From contig JAECUM010092841.1 in assembly GCA_016617855.1 (NCBI GenBank), positions 124,001-188,000 on the forward strand: 64,000 nucleotides of DNA. Direction: 5' to 3'. The first letter of the stretch is position 1; the number at the start of each line of letters is the position of its first letter. This document shows positions 29,401 to 43,500 of the stretch, piece by piece. The notes under the pieces are model-generated. The model saw only the letters and a list, made by a program, of their open reading frames with translations, searched no databases and was not told where the DNA came from. The stretch is from Megalonaias nervosa. Lineage: Eukaryota; Mollusca; Bivalvia; Unionida; Unionidae. A program made the translations under genes and the position numbers.

Positions 29401-32400
29401 TAACAAATACTTCAGTGTGCAAATATCAGTTTTATTTCATTTCTCTAGATTTTCTTCTGATTATCATGCCTCCTATTGTCTCAATGCATAACTTGCATCT
29501 CTGGTCAAATGTGTAAATTGTGAGAGATAGGACTACATGACCCAAACATGAAGGTTTAACTTGAAGATTTCTTGTGCTAAACATATAAAAGTTAAAAAAT
29601 CAATTCACACAAATAAAGACACAAGAAAAATCTTAAATCTGAAGAGAAAAAAAAATGAATAGATAAATTAGAGCCTAGTAATCAAAATAATTTTATTTTG
29701 AAAAAATATTAGATGTGATATTACTACACTGTTCTTGAAACAACACATCATTTGTGCAAGAACCCTGTGGAGGAAACAAAAATCAATTAGAGATTGATCA
29801 GAATCTGTCAAATGGGTGAAAGCCAAAACAGTGCTCTTTATCTGTGAAAAACATGGCAGCCAACATGATTATTAATCGATTTCATCAGAGCTGAAAAAGA
29901 TGCAAAATCTGTGATAGTATATACAAGAATCAAGTGAATATTTGACAAGCAAAAATCACATGCATGGTGAATAATAAAAACATGTGACCATAATATATCT
30001 GAACATGACAAACAGGTTTACCAAAAGTATGCATATTTGCATAATTTGACTTCGATTCTACTTACAGTTTGACTATCAAACCACTCATCAAGTATTCTTT
30101 CTTTGTTGACACAGTATCAATCATCCTTTTACAGAATGGACTCTGCTGACTCAGCATTTTCATGCAGAAAGGCATATACAGGATGTACATTTCATGTGCA
30201 AGGGAACTGAAATCTATTTGTGCATTCATTGCATAAATGTTAGTGCAACATGTAAATATGTGAGGTGAAGCCATAAAACCTTGAGGTGCTATAGGTGCAG
30301 TAGTGTCAGCTGTTTCCTCTGTTTTAGGTGCCTCCCCTTCACCTGGACCCTCAACCTTCTCACCCTCTGTGGAGGCATCCTCCTCCTCCACCCCCTCTCC
30401 TTCTGCTTTCTCCTCCTCTTTTTTCTCTGACTCAGACTTGGAGACATCTTTCTCTTGTGTTGTCCTTGTGTCTATGTTGTCAAGACATTGTAATATGATG
30501 ACAAAATTAAAACATGAACATCACAAACATAGACATGTGTTAACCCTGCCAAGACATGTAACAAAACTCAGACATATACCAATATCTCTGAATAATTATT
30601 TACAGGGAATAAAACTAATAAATGACACAAAGGGAACTGTTCTACTCCATTCAGTGATTCAATGATTGCAAACTATATTATTAATTGCCAATTATATTAT
30701 ACATTTATGTGATATCTTAACTGTCTAAAAATTACCTCAAAGTGTGAGATGCCCAAAGTATTATACAAACTTTTGCTGGTAACTGTTCAATTCAGCGCTT
30801 AAAATACATAGATATAAATCAAAAATTGCTTGATATAGATTAAAATTAGTGTGAATTGTATAGCATACATTAACTCATGCCCTGAAGATTAAAAAATTTC
30901 ATACACTAAAACTCTTGACTAAAATTCTGAAATCTGATTTGATCTCATATTTCAGAATTTTCTGATTGGATATCATCAAATCCTTGACCAATCAGATCTC
31001 AGAATATTTATATCTGATTGGATAACATCAAATCCCAGACCAATTAGAGCTCAGAACTTTTACATATGATTGGAGGACATAAAATCCCAGAACAATCAGA
31101 TCTCAAAATTCTGAGAAAAATCTGAATTTGAGAATGTTTTTTGAAATCTTGGAGCCATGAATTATCTAGACTAAATTGTCACTACAGTATTTCTCTCATG
31201 AAAAGAGTTGGGGCTAAAGCAAACAAAATTTTGGGAAAAAAAAAAATAGGGTGGTGTGCCTATTATCAGACACAGATACCTATAATAAATATTAGCCAAA
31301 AATTTGTAAAATGGATTTGTTGGGGGGGGGGTTTGCTAATCAATAGGCATGGGATAAATACTGTATATAAGCTAAACAGAAACTTCTTCAAGTATTGAAA
31401 CAAAACTAACTTCATACACTTATTAAACAATCATCCTGGAATTAGGTTTAATGTAGTATTCTCTCTCAAAAACTAAGCTATTTCCTATTATATTAAACCT
31501 GAATGAGGAGTAACCTTAAGTGAATTATACATAAAAGTTGGCCCTAAATGTTCTACACTGTCCATTACAATGCTGGTAGTCATAAAGACGAAACTTAATG
31601 CGGATAGCATCTACAAAGACATCTTATAGCAAAAGAAGCAAGAAAATAGTACCATCTATACTTGCCTATAAAGTCTGGTCCAACTGTGAACTGCATAGAA
31701 CCTAATCTGCCATCACATGATGTGCCACCAGATTCAGGTCTATGAAGTTTGCTAGGAACAATCAGTGGAACAAACATTATAGACCTTGTTCTGCCAACAC
31801 ATAAGGCAATGGCAGAACAGGGTCTTTGTTTGCAGTTAAACAAAACTTAAAAGCAAGTATATATGGTATGTACCTATCACAAGTCATTTTCATATTACAG
31901 ATCTCCCTCATTATAATGTACCTTGTTATTATGCAATTTGGGATATAAAATGGTAACACTATGGACCCAATGACCAGAATCATACCAATATATAACAATA
32001 TTGGTTGAAAGAAAACGTGAAGCTTAGCGTTATATTTTACTTCCTGTTCAAAACACAATCATTTAACAAATTTAGATAGTATAATTTCTACTATACATGA
32101 TCTAGTATACAATATTATTCTCAATATAACACAGTTTGCTGTGTAACACAGGTCTCTCTGTACCATGGTTTGGTACATAACATGGTTGCTGATTATGGAC
32201 TACAACTACCACATTTTAACAAGGGAGAGTTGTACAAGGAATGGTGAAGAAAATGTGATTAAAATATGACATGCAAAGTAAATATTAAAATGGTTACTGC
32301 AGAACATTAAATATTTTATGTATAGCAAAAGGCAGAAATGAAAAAAAAAGATATCACTTCTGAAGAAAACAATTGTCCATAGGTATTAAATTTAAACAAA

Positions 32401-34518
32401 TATTGCATGTCATTTAATTTTTTTCAAAGTGACATTAAGAACAAAATGGTTAATCTTTGAAAAAAGCAACCCATAAGAAGAAGAATACCTCTGAAATTTT
32501 TGCATCAAAATATCTGATGAAATGACATACCTTATTTTAGATGTATTAGTCTTCCAAAGCAAACCTTTGCTCAGAACCAATCAATTAAAAGAGGAAAATT
32601 AACCAAACTGCTCAATGGCAGAATATTTCAATGGATGTCAAATGAATGAAATTGAAAAACTGATTGAAAAGTTTTTAAGAAGGTGAAGATTAGAACTAAA
32701 TACTGTAGAACATAATCATTATCAGCTTTCTGAATTGTGAAAAATGTTTATGGATTAATAAAATAAAGATATGAATGAAATGTTATTAGATTTCAGGAAA
32801 ACTGAGTTTAGAAATTAATATGCTGTGATCCAGGAGAAAGCTTAGAAAACCATATGGTAAGTTATTGATAAAAGTCTTAATGAAATGCAAGTTGGAATGG
32901 TGCCATTAGTGATAAATTGATAAATTTGAGAAAAGTACCCCAGTTGCATCTAGGATTTTAGCAAATTTAGGTAGTCCCCTCTTGAAGTTGGAAAAAGGAG
33001 AGCCAATCTGACAGCATCAAAATAGTAACTAAAACTGAAAGCAGAACAAGAGCAAGTGTTATGATACATACCCTATTTTCATTAGATTAAAAATATTCAC
33101 TTCCTTTAACTCATGTCTTAAAGTTGTTTTTATTTTACATTTGCCAACAAAAAACTATAACCAGGCTGCACCTTCTCCACACTATCAATCACTCATCTGT
33201 GCATCCTTACATTTTCAAACAACAATGAATGTTTGAATTTTGCTGTCACAAGAATGGAATGAAGAATCTCTATTAAGAAATCATGATACACTTGTTCCTT
33301 GAAAGTATAATAAGGCATTGTGAGTTAGGATATTGCTGAACATCATACATGATGTGCCAACATAACTATCAGTGTCCACATCAATCATTCAAATTAATTA
33401 ATAGAACAAAACAGCATTGATCAAGATTGGCTCATGCATTATATGAAGAGGTTTGGGAAGGGTCAACATCTTACTGCCATAACAATCACCAATGTATAGC
33501 TCTGATCCAGTAGGGGAACTGAGGCCAAATTTTAATGAATATCCCACATACCGGTACTTGGCAGCAGACAGTTACAATGTTGTAAAGCTTGGAGTCTGTT
33601 TTATTTGAACCTTACTTATCTGATGCCTTTTTCCTGACTGAATTAAATTCTGGTGCAATCAGGTGGTTGCATTTTCAAACTCTGTTGACTGCAATTTAAG
33701 TTGTTTCAACAGTGATGGTAGCTGAGGAATGTTGAAGTCAGCTGAACTAAAGGTGCAAAAATTAATCAAAATGTCTAATCACATCCAGCAAAAGTGATTA
33801 GACATTCATTTTGTTAAAGAAAATGAACTGTTAGTTTGAACCAATTTGGCATTCAACAGCTACTACAACTCTTCAACCAAATGAAATTGTGCTTCACAAT
33901 GGCAAAACTGTACAATAGCAAAAGGGTAATTTAAACATTTCTTGGAAATAAAGCATGCACGATTCATGAAAATTGTGACCATTGCTGATTTTTTTTGTGT
34001 CATTATGCCCAAACAGAGTAAAAACTATTTTCCTAAATTTTCAATTCAGCAGAATTTTCAGTCATGCATCCTAGATGCAACCATGAATTCTATATGAATC
34101 AATTTAGTGTTTTGCAGAACCCAGTATCTCAACAGCATATGTGTCCTGTGTATCTGACCCACAAAGGCTTTAAAATTGAGAAGAAAGATGATGCTGCCAT
34201 TGAGTGCAGAACAATAAGACTTGTGCCTCAGCATGCTAATGCAGGTGAGCCAATAAAGAATCACCATTTTAATCCCCCAAAACACCTTAGTAACCAAAAA
34301 TTTCAAACAAACATTCACAATCTCAACTATCTGAACTTATCCATTTAGCAACACTGCACAAATGCATCACTACCTACAGTTCTAGCTTCTCTTATGTATA
34401 CAAAAAGTGATCAAGCACAAAGTAATGGAACAGAAGCTACATATTTTTTTAATAATTTTGAGTGACAATGAAAAAGTGTTGTATATGATCAGTGCATGGA
34501 AAGTTTAGCAACACTTAA

Positions 34519-34560
<42 letters not shown>

Positions 34561-37500
34561 TTTAAAATTCAATGCTTTGTGTATATATAATACAAGATAC
34601 ATATATAAATACACAGAATGGATTTGTTAAAAAGGCAAATTTTAAACTTTCTTCATACATCTGGAACTGATTAAACAAAATGAAGACTTGAATGTTTAAC
34701 TAATCTCATCTCTAACTTCATAGACTACTTCATAATTCATGAAAGTATTGCTAAACTTTAGTATACAGTATTATACATGTGATTGTGCAGTACAAATTGT
34801 GAAGGGTGACAATGGAAAATTCAACACAACACATTGTGAAGTACTATAACTAATGCTAGGTGACAGTGAGATAAATACTTTTGCAGCATTATAATGATCA
34901 GAAATTTTACAAAGAACAGTTTAAATTGAAAATAAAAAGGTGCAAAGTAACAATGAACAAAGAACTAACAATGTGTCAAATTGAGCTCCAAATCATTGGA
35001 AAAGTATACATTATGTGCATATATAGCCATGCCATGCAAAGCTGCACAGCTAAATAACAATGCATGCAGAGGTGTCAGGCAAGGTGCTCTCTTACCATCC
35101 TCCTCATTTGCCTCTCCTTTATCACCCTCCTTCTCATCTTCTTCATCTAGTCAAAAGGTTTCAATTAAATGTCAATTGCTCATTCTTATATCATTCTAGG
35201 ATTAATTAACTTATATCACTGCCTCGGTTTGCCATAGTTTGATATCATTCTTTAAAATTTTACTTCTAAAATCTCCTTTTGCTCTCTTGTATCTTTTGCA
35301 TCAAAAATGCAGGAGGGGGTTTAATCTAATAGCAAGTGGCACTTCCCAGTGAGTAAATATCTTTTTCAACATGTACTGGCATTATCTATTTATTTTTACA
35401 TACCAGAATCATGATTTTGTACAAAATAATATGAAAATGGCCATGTGTCTGTCTTAATTGCTGAAACTAATAGATAAAAAAGTTTAAATAATTTCAATAT
35501 GACATATTAACTTTGCCACAGATAGATCAACAAATTTTAACTTAAATTTAAACTATTTATTGAAGCTTGTTCACTTCTAATATACTAAAACAAATGAAAG
35601 TCTATGATAAAGACACAAAGTTGCATGCATATATATGAACACTCAGAAATAGCTTCTCTAAAATCTAAAATCTTTTAATTTGCATTAAATATTCTATGAA
35701 ATTATCAACAAGAAGTTAGATCAAAGCAAATAATAATGAGCTTCTTATTTAAGAAACTGGTTTAACTGCATTGTATCTTTTATAAACACCTTGCCAAGTC
35801 CACTGAAAAGTACCTTACATAATTTTAATAAATTATAATTAAACAGTCAACTATTAAATTCATCTTTCTGAAATAACAGACTTAAACATTGCAGAATGAG
35901 TACTAATACATGTACAGCCTGTCTTGGTAGCTGAAATCATTGTTCAAGCTGTACCAATAGTTTTGGTAAGAATGCTGAACAATGATTTAATACCATTAAG
36001 TATGCTGATCTGATTCAACTTTATAGAAAAGAAACTTCTTCCAGTAATTTGGCAACAAATTTTAAACCTGCCATGAATGTTAAAACAGAAATAATCTTCA
36101 TACAATTAATTTGATGGACCTTACTGTACCAAATGCTAAATGCTGAAAATCATTTTCATGCACTTAATCATCAAAGAAACTATGTGAATAAAAAATACTG
36201 CAGTATCACTAATTTTCATGGTCAACAATTTTCATAGATTTCTTTGTTGTCCTGAACCACAAATTCAAAGACTCAGTGAAAAATTAGCCACATATAATAA
36301 AGAAGCCCTCCCCCTTTTTCTACTGTGTTTCATTTTTAGAGATCAAGAAAACTATTTGACATATCAATATTATTTCTGCAATCTGGTTACAAATATTAGC
36401 TTTCACATGTGTCTGTTGTGTTTTTACTCATTTAAAAAAAAGAAAGAACTATAAAGCATTTTATATTGTTTCAATATACATTTGTCTATATGGTATCCAG
36501 TAGCTGTAATTTCCACTCTCTGCCTTAAATTGATATGTTGTGAGATAAAGAAGGATAGAGAGAACGAGAAAAATCATAAGGTATTAAAATAATGTTATAC
36601 TGCAGATAAAAGAAAAAAATAGGAAATGATACTATAAATGAAAATTAGATTTAATGTGTATTCAAATGAATTCTTCATTCAAGTGAAGCTGTTGTCAAAA
36701 AATGTAAAACCTCATGAAAGCACTTCTCATTTTATCCATCCTTCTGGTATTCATTGATGTTAAACCATAAAATTAAATACCCACAAATATGCAAACTCTG
36801 ACAGGTAAACCATTAATTTAAGTACCCGCAAAAATATCTTTTTTGTAAAAACCATGAAAATTAAGACTCACAAAAATAAATGCTAATACAGTACAATGAT
36901 GTGTGCGAAAAGCATGCTTTCTGCTGTTCACAATATAAACCTTATCCTGAAGTTTCAGTTGTTTAGTAATATAATTATAAATATACTAAAATCTATCAAC
37001 TGAAAAACATGGATCTTTTAACAGCAAATGTAAAGGTGAAAGAGAGTTAAATACCCAAGGAGAAGATACATGTTAAAAAATGGTAGATACATACAGAAGA
37101 ATTAGTAGTATGATCATAATTATTATTATTATTTATAATCACTAACTGAATAGAGTAGGAGACCAAAATCCTTTTAGTCCTTCAGTGATGTTCACTTTCA
37201 AAATGTCAGCACTTACATAATATCACTTGTATAATATGCTACACTGAACCTCAGATTTAATTAAATACACTGAGCTTGTGAAATAATGTTGTTCTAGCAG
37301 CAGATTCAAAAATTAACTTCCGCATAAAACAATACTTACAAGCATGACTATTAGCAGCATGAAGTTACAGTATATGGAACTATAATGTGCATAGCTGTGT
37401 CATTCTATATGATAAAGTTTGTTAACTATGAGAAACTGGCAGCTATACGTGTTATGTTATCTGGGTGCGAGGACATATCATCAAACATTATGCATCAGCA

Positions 37501-40500
37501 ACAGCAGGATGATTATTGGATATACAGGTGATCTACCTTCAGCCTCTTTCTGTGCTTTGGCTTGAGCCTCCTCCAATAGTGCAGCTATCAGATATCAAAG
37601 GCATACAATATTTAGTGAGTGACACATAATATCCAGTTTATGTAAATACATGTAATCTTCACCAACAAATTGTTCTCCATCACTTTTCTGCTAATTTTCT
37701 GACAGTATTGGCTGCAGAAGAGAACAACCATACATCCTCAAATTCTATGGCAGACAATCTGCACACATGCATTAACAGTTTGAAAAGGAGTTCAACTGCC
37801 ACTTTATAGATTGGTGGTAGATTCAGAGAAGGATTGCTAACAAGCAATGAGTGTTTGGACAAATTTGATGCAATGGATCAAAGAAGAGAGAGATGCTGCC
37901 TGGGTAAAAATATCACTCCACATCAATGAATTAATTAGTTACATGCCATTAGAATTATAAATGTCAGAAAATGATAAAAAGTAGTAAAAACAATTTGCTG
38001 GTCTAAAAATTATGCATGTATATCATATGGTCTCATTTTCCACATGGGGCTAGTATGAATTAGACAAATCAATATTTTAGTTGACTTTTTAAAAGGCTTA
38101 AAGAAAAGTTAATAGTCTTTTTATCTTAGCTTTAAATATGGTATGGGTTCAATTATTGAGTTCTGTGTCAGAAAATAAATGAATCCTGTATAGGGTTTAG
38201 ACTCAGTGACTATTGTATACACTCATTTACTCACAAGACATCACTTTCTGTGTGAGATCATACGTTTTAATTTATGTACTACCAAATCATGAAGCAATTA
38301 AATGATAGAACATTTATGCAATATCATTGTAACAATTATGTTTGCTCACAATATATATGAGATTTTTTATTACACGATTATGAGCATCAGTATTCAAAAG
38401 TTTTGATGACAGTTAAATACATTCTCATTAAAGATTAATTAGCAACATTTCATAAAACATAAAAAAACATTCTCATGCAAAACTTTACTTCAGCAATGTG
38501 AACATCCTCAACTGAATTACCATGAGAACATTCAATGCTGCCTTTATAAATGGTTTTTATACATGTCTAAGTGTTGCACACTGAACATTTCATAATAACA
38601 GCATATAGTTTACACTGACATAATGTATGTGCAAATATTCAAATGCTTCTCGACTATGATGCAACTTCCAACACCAAAAGCAACACTGCAATCAATAATG
38701 AAACAAAGAAGTCAATCATGTTATAATCATCTGAACATCCAGTTCTAACAGTAGCCAATGTTTTCTGTCATGATTAACACACAAATAGGACAAATGATGT
38801 GATCGTGACCCTACAATTTTTGTCCTCTCATTGTACCCTGCAACTATAATCATGCATTTACCAAAAAGGGTACACACCTATCTATGGTCATTATTCTACA
38901 TTTATTCACTTATGTACCGGTACTTGATGTGCATCAAAACAAGGCTTTGTAGCAAGTAACTGAATATTATGTTTTTAGCAACTGAAATAAACAAATAAAC
39001 AATAAATAAACAAATAAACAAATAATGCAACAAAAAGGTACAGCAGCATGGTCAGACCGAAATGTTCTGTTTCTAAATGGTGATGTGCTCTTCATTGTCC
39101 ATCAGTGTAACATGTTACATTCCTCTGCATGCAGTAGTGTTTAAGAAACTTACCTGACTGCAAAAGTTATGCAGTTCACTGGTGCATAAAATACAGGTCA
39201 TAGTGACCTAGCTCTGACTTAAAGATGTAATACTCCATATGATTCACTTACATCCCATGTTCAATGATTTTGCAGGTAATAGTGTCTGAGAAACTGAGCT
39301 CAACATTAAGTTTCATGTAGGCCACTGCAGCAAGAAATATAGATCAATGTGACCTAAGTTTGAAATAAGGGAGCAACACTGATAATGAAACTTTATATGC
39401 AAACTTATGTGACTCTATAAGCAATTATATGTCTGAAAAAATGACTAAAATGCAAAACCTAACCTAGAAAACCAAGTCAAGGTATCACAGTGCGTTACAC
39501 CATGAAACACAGATTACAGTGATCAGGTTTTCATTAAGTTATGTGACTTTACAAGCACCAGTGTCTGTCAAAAAACTGAAATTACATGCACACCTTTACC
39601 TCAGTGTTGACACTATATGTATCGATGAAAAGATAGACAGACAGATGGAAATAAAGACTTTCATGCAGATATCATCAATCCATAAGCTGGAATTGCTTTA
39701 CAATTTGGCATACAATCCAGCCAATAAATAAGAGTAGCACGAATGGCACACTTTATGCCCAACCCATATTTAATAATGCTCTGTGTAGGCACTATTAAGG
39801 TATACTTAACCCTGGAGATTATGGACCAATGGGTCTAAATGACCTTGACCTTTGGTCAAGACATGCTGTCTTGAACTAAATTGAATATGCAGAAACCATT
39901 ATTTTCTTATTAGACTTACCATGACCATAACCTCTGACCTTTAAACCTCAGAATCTACACATTTATTTTGTTTATTACCATGAGTACAAGTGATCTACAA
40001 AGTTTGGTAAAATACTTAACAAAATTTATTCTGCAAAACCTCTTTCAGCTACAAGGATCCTAACCTTTGACCTTTTGAACCCAAATTAAATATGCCCCTT
40101 CCATACCTTAAGCACAATCCCTCCACAAACTTTGTCAATGTACATGGTCTATAACTAAAGATTTTATGCAAACAAAAACATTTCTCATTTCAGTCACAGT
40201 AACTCTGACCTTTGACCTTCATTGCCCTCAAATCAGTATGTTTTTTTCTCACACAATGTCTGCCATACACAAACTTTGGCTGCTAACTAAAACTTGTGTG
40301 CAGAAACCATGTTTCTTTTTCAGTCACCCTGAAGCTGACCTTTGACATCAAAATAAATAGGTTTCTTTCTCACCCAAGTGCAAGCCAATGACAAAGTTTT
40401 GTCTGGATCCATGATAAAGAAGTAATGTTATTGTGCAGAAACCATTTTTCTTCTTTCACTCACCTTTGAACCCCCAAATCAATAGGTAGCTTTCTTATGC

Positions 40501-43500
40501 TAACTGCAAGCCATTTGCAACATTTGGCAACTGAAACATCACTGTAAACCTGACCTTTGACCTTTTGATGTTGAAATCAGTAGGTTTCTTGCTTACCCTA
40601 AGTGCAAGCTACCCACAAAATCTGGTAACTGTAGATGACAGACAAGTTGAGTTATTGTGTGGAAATGAAATTGGTAATGGAAACAGGGACAGATCCATGG
40701 ACAACACAACATAATATGCTCTGCCTTATAGTAAACATATAAAAAGCTCAAGGTCATGGCATGAATCAAGAAACAATTTCTCATCATATGTAAGTATGCC
40801 ACAGTACATGAGATGTGATGGACTTTTGACAGCACCACTAACATATATAATTCTGCCACCATGTCCTTGATAAAAGTTTAAGGCCATAAATCTGATAAAA
40901 TACCAGTAACATCATCTGTTTTGAATTGGCTACTCTACAAGAAATATAGGAATGACAAAAGAAGGTCACTTAAGCCTAGGGCTCAGTCTTCACAGCCAGG
41001 TTTATTGTGAAGGAATATAAAGTTACATAAATGCTGACCCTTCAAACGAGTTTACAGACTGCATGAAAAACAAAGCATTCAGCACCTTTCTAAAAAACAA
41101 ATAAATTCCAGAATAAAATAATAAATCAACGAATTATTACAGATAAAAGAAAGTATTAAAAAGTCATGTCGTGAAAGAATGACTCTAAGGTGAATTAGAA
41201 CATATGGTAACCAGTAGATAGTTATACTATACACATGTGAACAAAGATATAAAACTTATTAAAGTGGTCCATTAATATACCACTGTTCTGCTTATTACTT
41301 GGGTATAGTCATTAACTTATTTCATTTTATTTTAGTTCATGAGAACTGATTGTGATCTGATATCAAATGATTAAATGCTCCTTTTTGCCTGTAGGTGTAA
41401 AACACAGCCTTAATGAAACATCTCTCAATGTAAAAGTGGCTCCCATAAATATCATTATAAAGACTGAGCTCTGTATATGGCTATCAACAAGTAAATTACC
41501 AATTGTAGTATGACTGAACTGTAAGTCAAAGAATGAGAAACAGAACTGAGCAAATCACAAAATGTAATTTGAATCACCAGATTTAGAAAATGAAGTTACA
41601 ATGACCCAATTTTGCCAGAACATTAAAAAAATTCCTCAAGACATGTAGCATCTAAACATGAAGTTTACATGGCAGGCGGCAGACAATAATGTCTGAGGAA
41701 CTGAGCTATGAAGGCAAGCCCTAATTTAGGTGCTCACCCTGAACTGAACAAAAGACAGAGACTCAATCTGACTGATTGATGGACATATGGACAAGCTGAA
41801 AGACATATCAACATACAGAGTGGAGTTGTTCTACAATCCAGCCAAGACAGAAATTAAACCCTCTATTCTGCAATTTTGCCACTGGCAAAGTAACATGACT
41901 TGGCATCTGATGAAGATGAAACAGGTACCAAAGTCATCCAATCAAAAGAAGACCTGCCCTGTCAATTAATATAAAACGCCTCAAAAATTGCTTTTACCTT
42001 CTGCAGCTTCTCTTGCAGCTTGCTCTGCCTCTATCTGCTCCTTGATCTTTGCCTTGACTTGGTTGATTGCATTTTCTGTAGCTTCATCTCTTGTCTGCTT
42101 CAGGTTCTTTCTCTTCTCCTCCTCTAACCTGGGCTTTATCAGCGCATCCATATCAAGAACCTGCAATAATATACAAAGGATCAGAGTTGTGTAGATGTCA
42201 TCAATGATGTAAAAATAGTCACTGCACAATTTTATAAGCATATCTGAGCATGATGAAAGTTTGAAAATAGAAAGAAAACATTCACGTTGAAATCACATAC
42301 ATAACACAATGATGTGCTAATTTCATCTACTCTCCGATTCAGACAACACTCAATCTAAATCACAGGAACAATATTGAATAATGCTGTGTATTTCAGACAT
42401 AATATGACTTATGGATTGAACTAGATTTACTGAAAACTGTACTGATCATTTGCTGTTATAAAAATTATCAATTATAATTAATTTATCAGACTGTCCACAA
42501 GACATATTAAACAATGGATGAACATGACCAACATCTTACTGTGCCATTTGCTGTGTAAATTAGAAATAAAGGTTTGGCTAAGCAAATAAGGATGAAACTG
42601 ATCTTGTTACATGTTTATTCACCAAAATAAATCAGCTGCTAAATGTACAACACAGAAATATATAACACCAACATATAAACAAGGTCAGAATGTTTAAATG
42701 ACATCTCTGACACCTAAGAATGCTGTCACCGTGAATGATCACTTGTGAAATGTTAAGTACACCAGTCCCTCCTTAACTCATGCACAACAGGGTCCAGAAC
42801 AACAGACCATTGGATATGAAATGCTCAAGTTGAAACGGGACTGCTGAACAATTAGGAAATGGGTGGGCATGAATTGTGACAAGTGTGTGGCAGGTCGGGA
42901 TGGGGTGCGGTGGAGTGTGGTAAATGGTTGAATACTTGTATAATTAGCATGTTGGTAATAACTGTCAATAAATAACTCTTCTAAGGAAGTCCTCTTTTAT
43001 TTATAAATACATTTTTATTATTAATATATCCAATCTCTGAAAAATCATTTAAAGCATTATTCCAAGTGGTTTCAAAACACATCACATGTGTACCAGAAAA
43101 AAACATGGTATACTATGTCATTCCTTTTTGCATGTCAATTTGGATACATTCTAATGTTACTGTAGATTCTGAATAAAACAAAAGTCTTTATTTTTAAAAG
43201 CAACACATATTTATAGAAAATGATAATGCCAAAAGTCTATTTTGTTTTTTATATCTTCATATTAGTAAAATACTGATGTTGCAATTTCTTTGCAAGTTAC
43301 AGCAAAATTTCTGCTCATCCTTCAACAAAACTCTGAGTGCCAATTTTGGAATTTTAAGTTCACTATAAAATTTGGAAGTCACTTCTCCTTAATGAACAGC
43401 ATCTGTGAAACTAAACTTTCCACGCACTTTAGTTTCTTTGCTTTCACACTGATGAATAAGTATGATAAACCACTAGTTACTGTTAGATACTTTCAGCATG

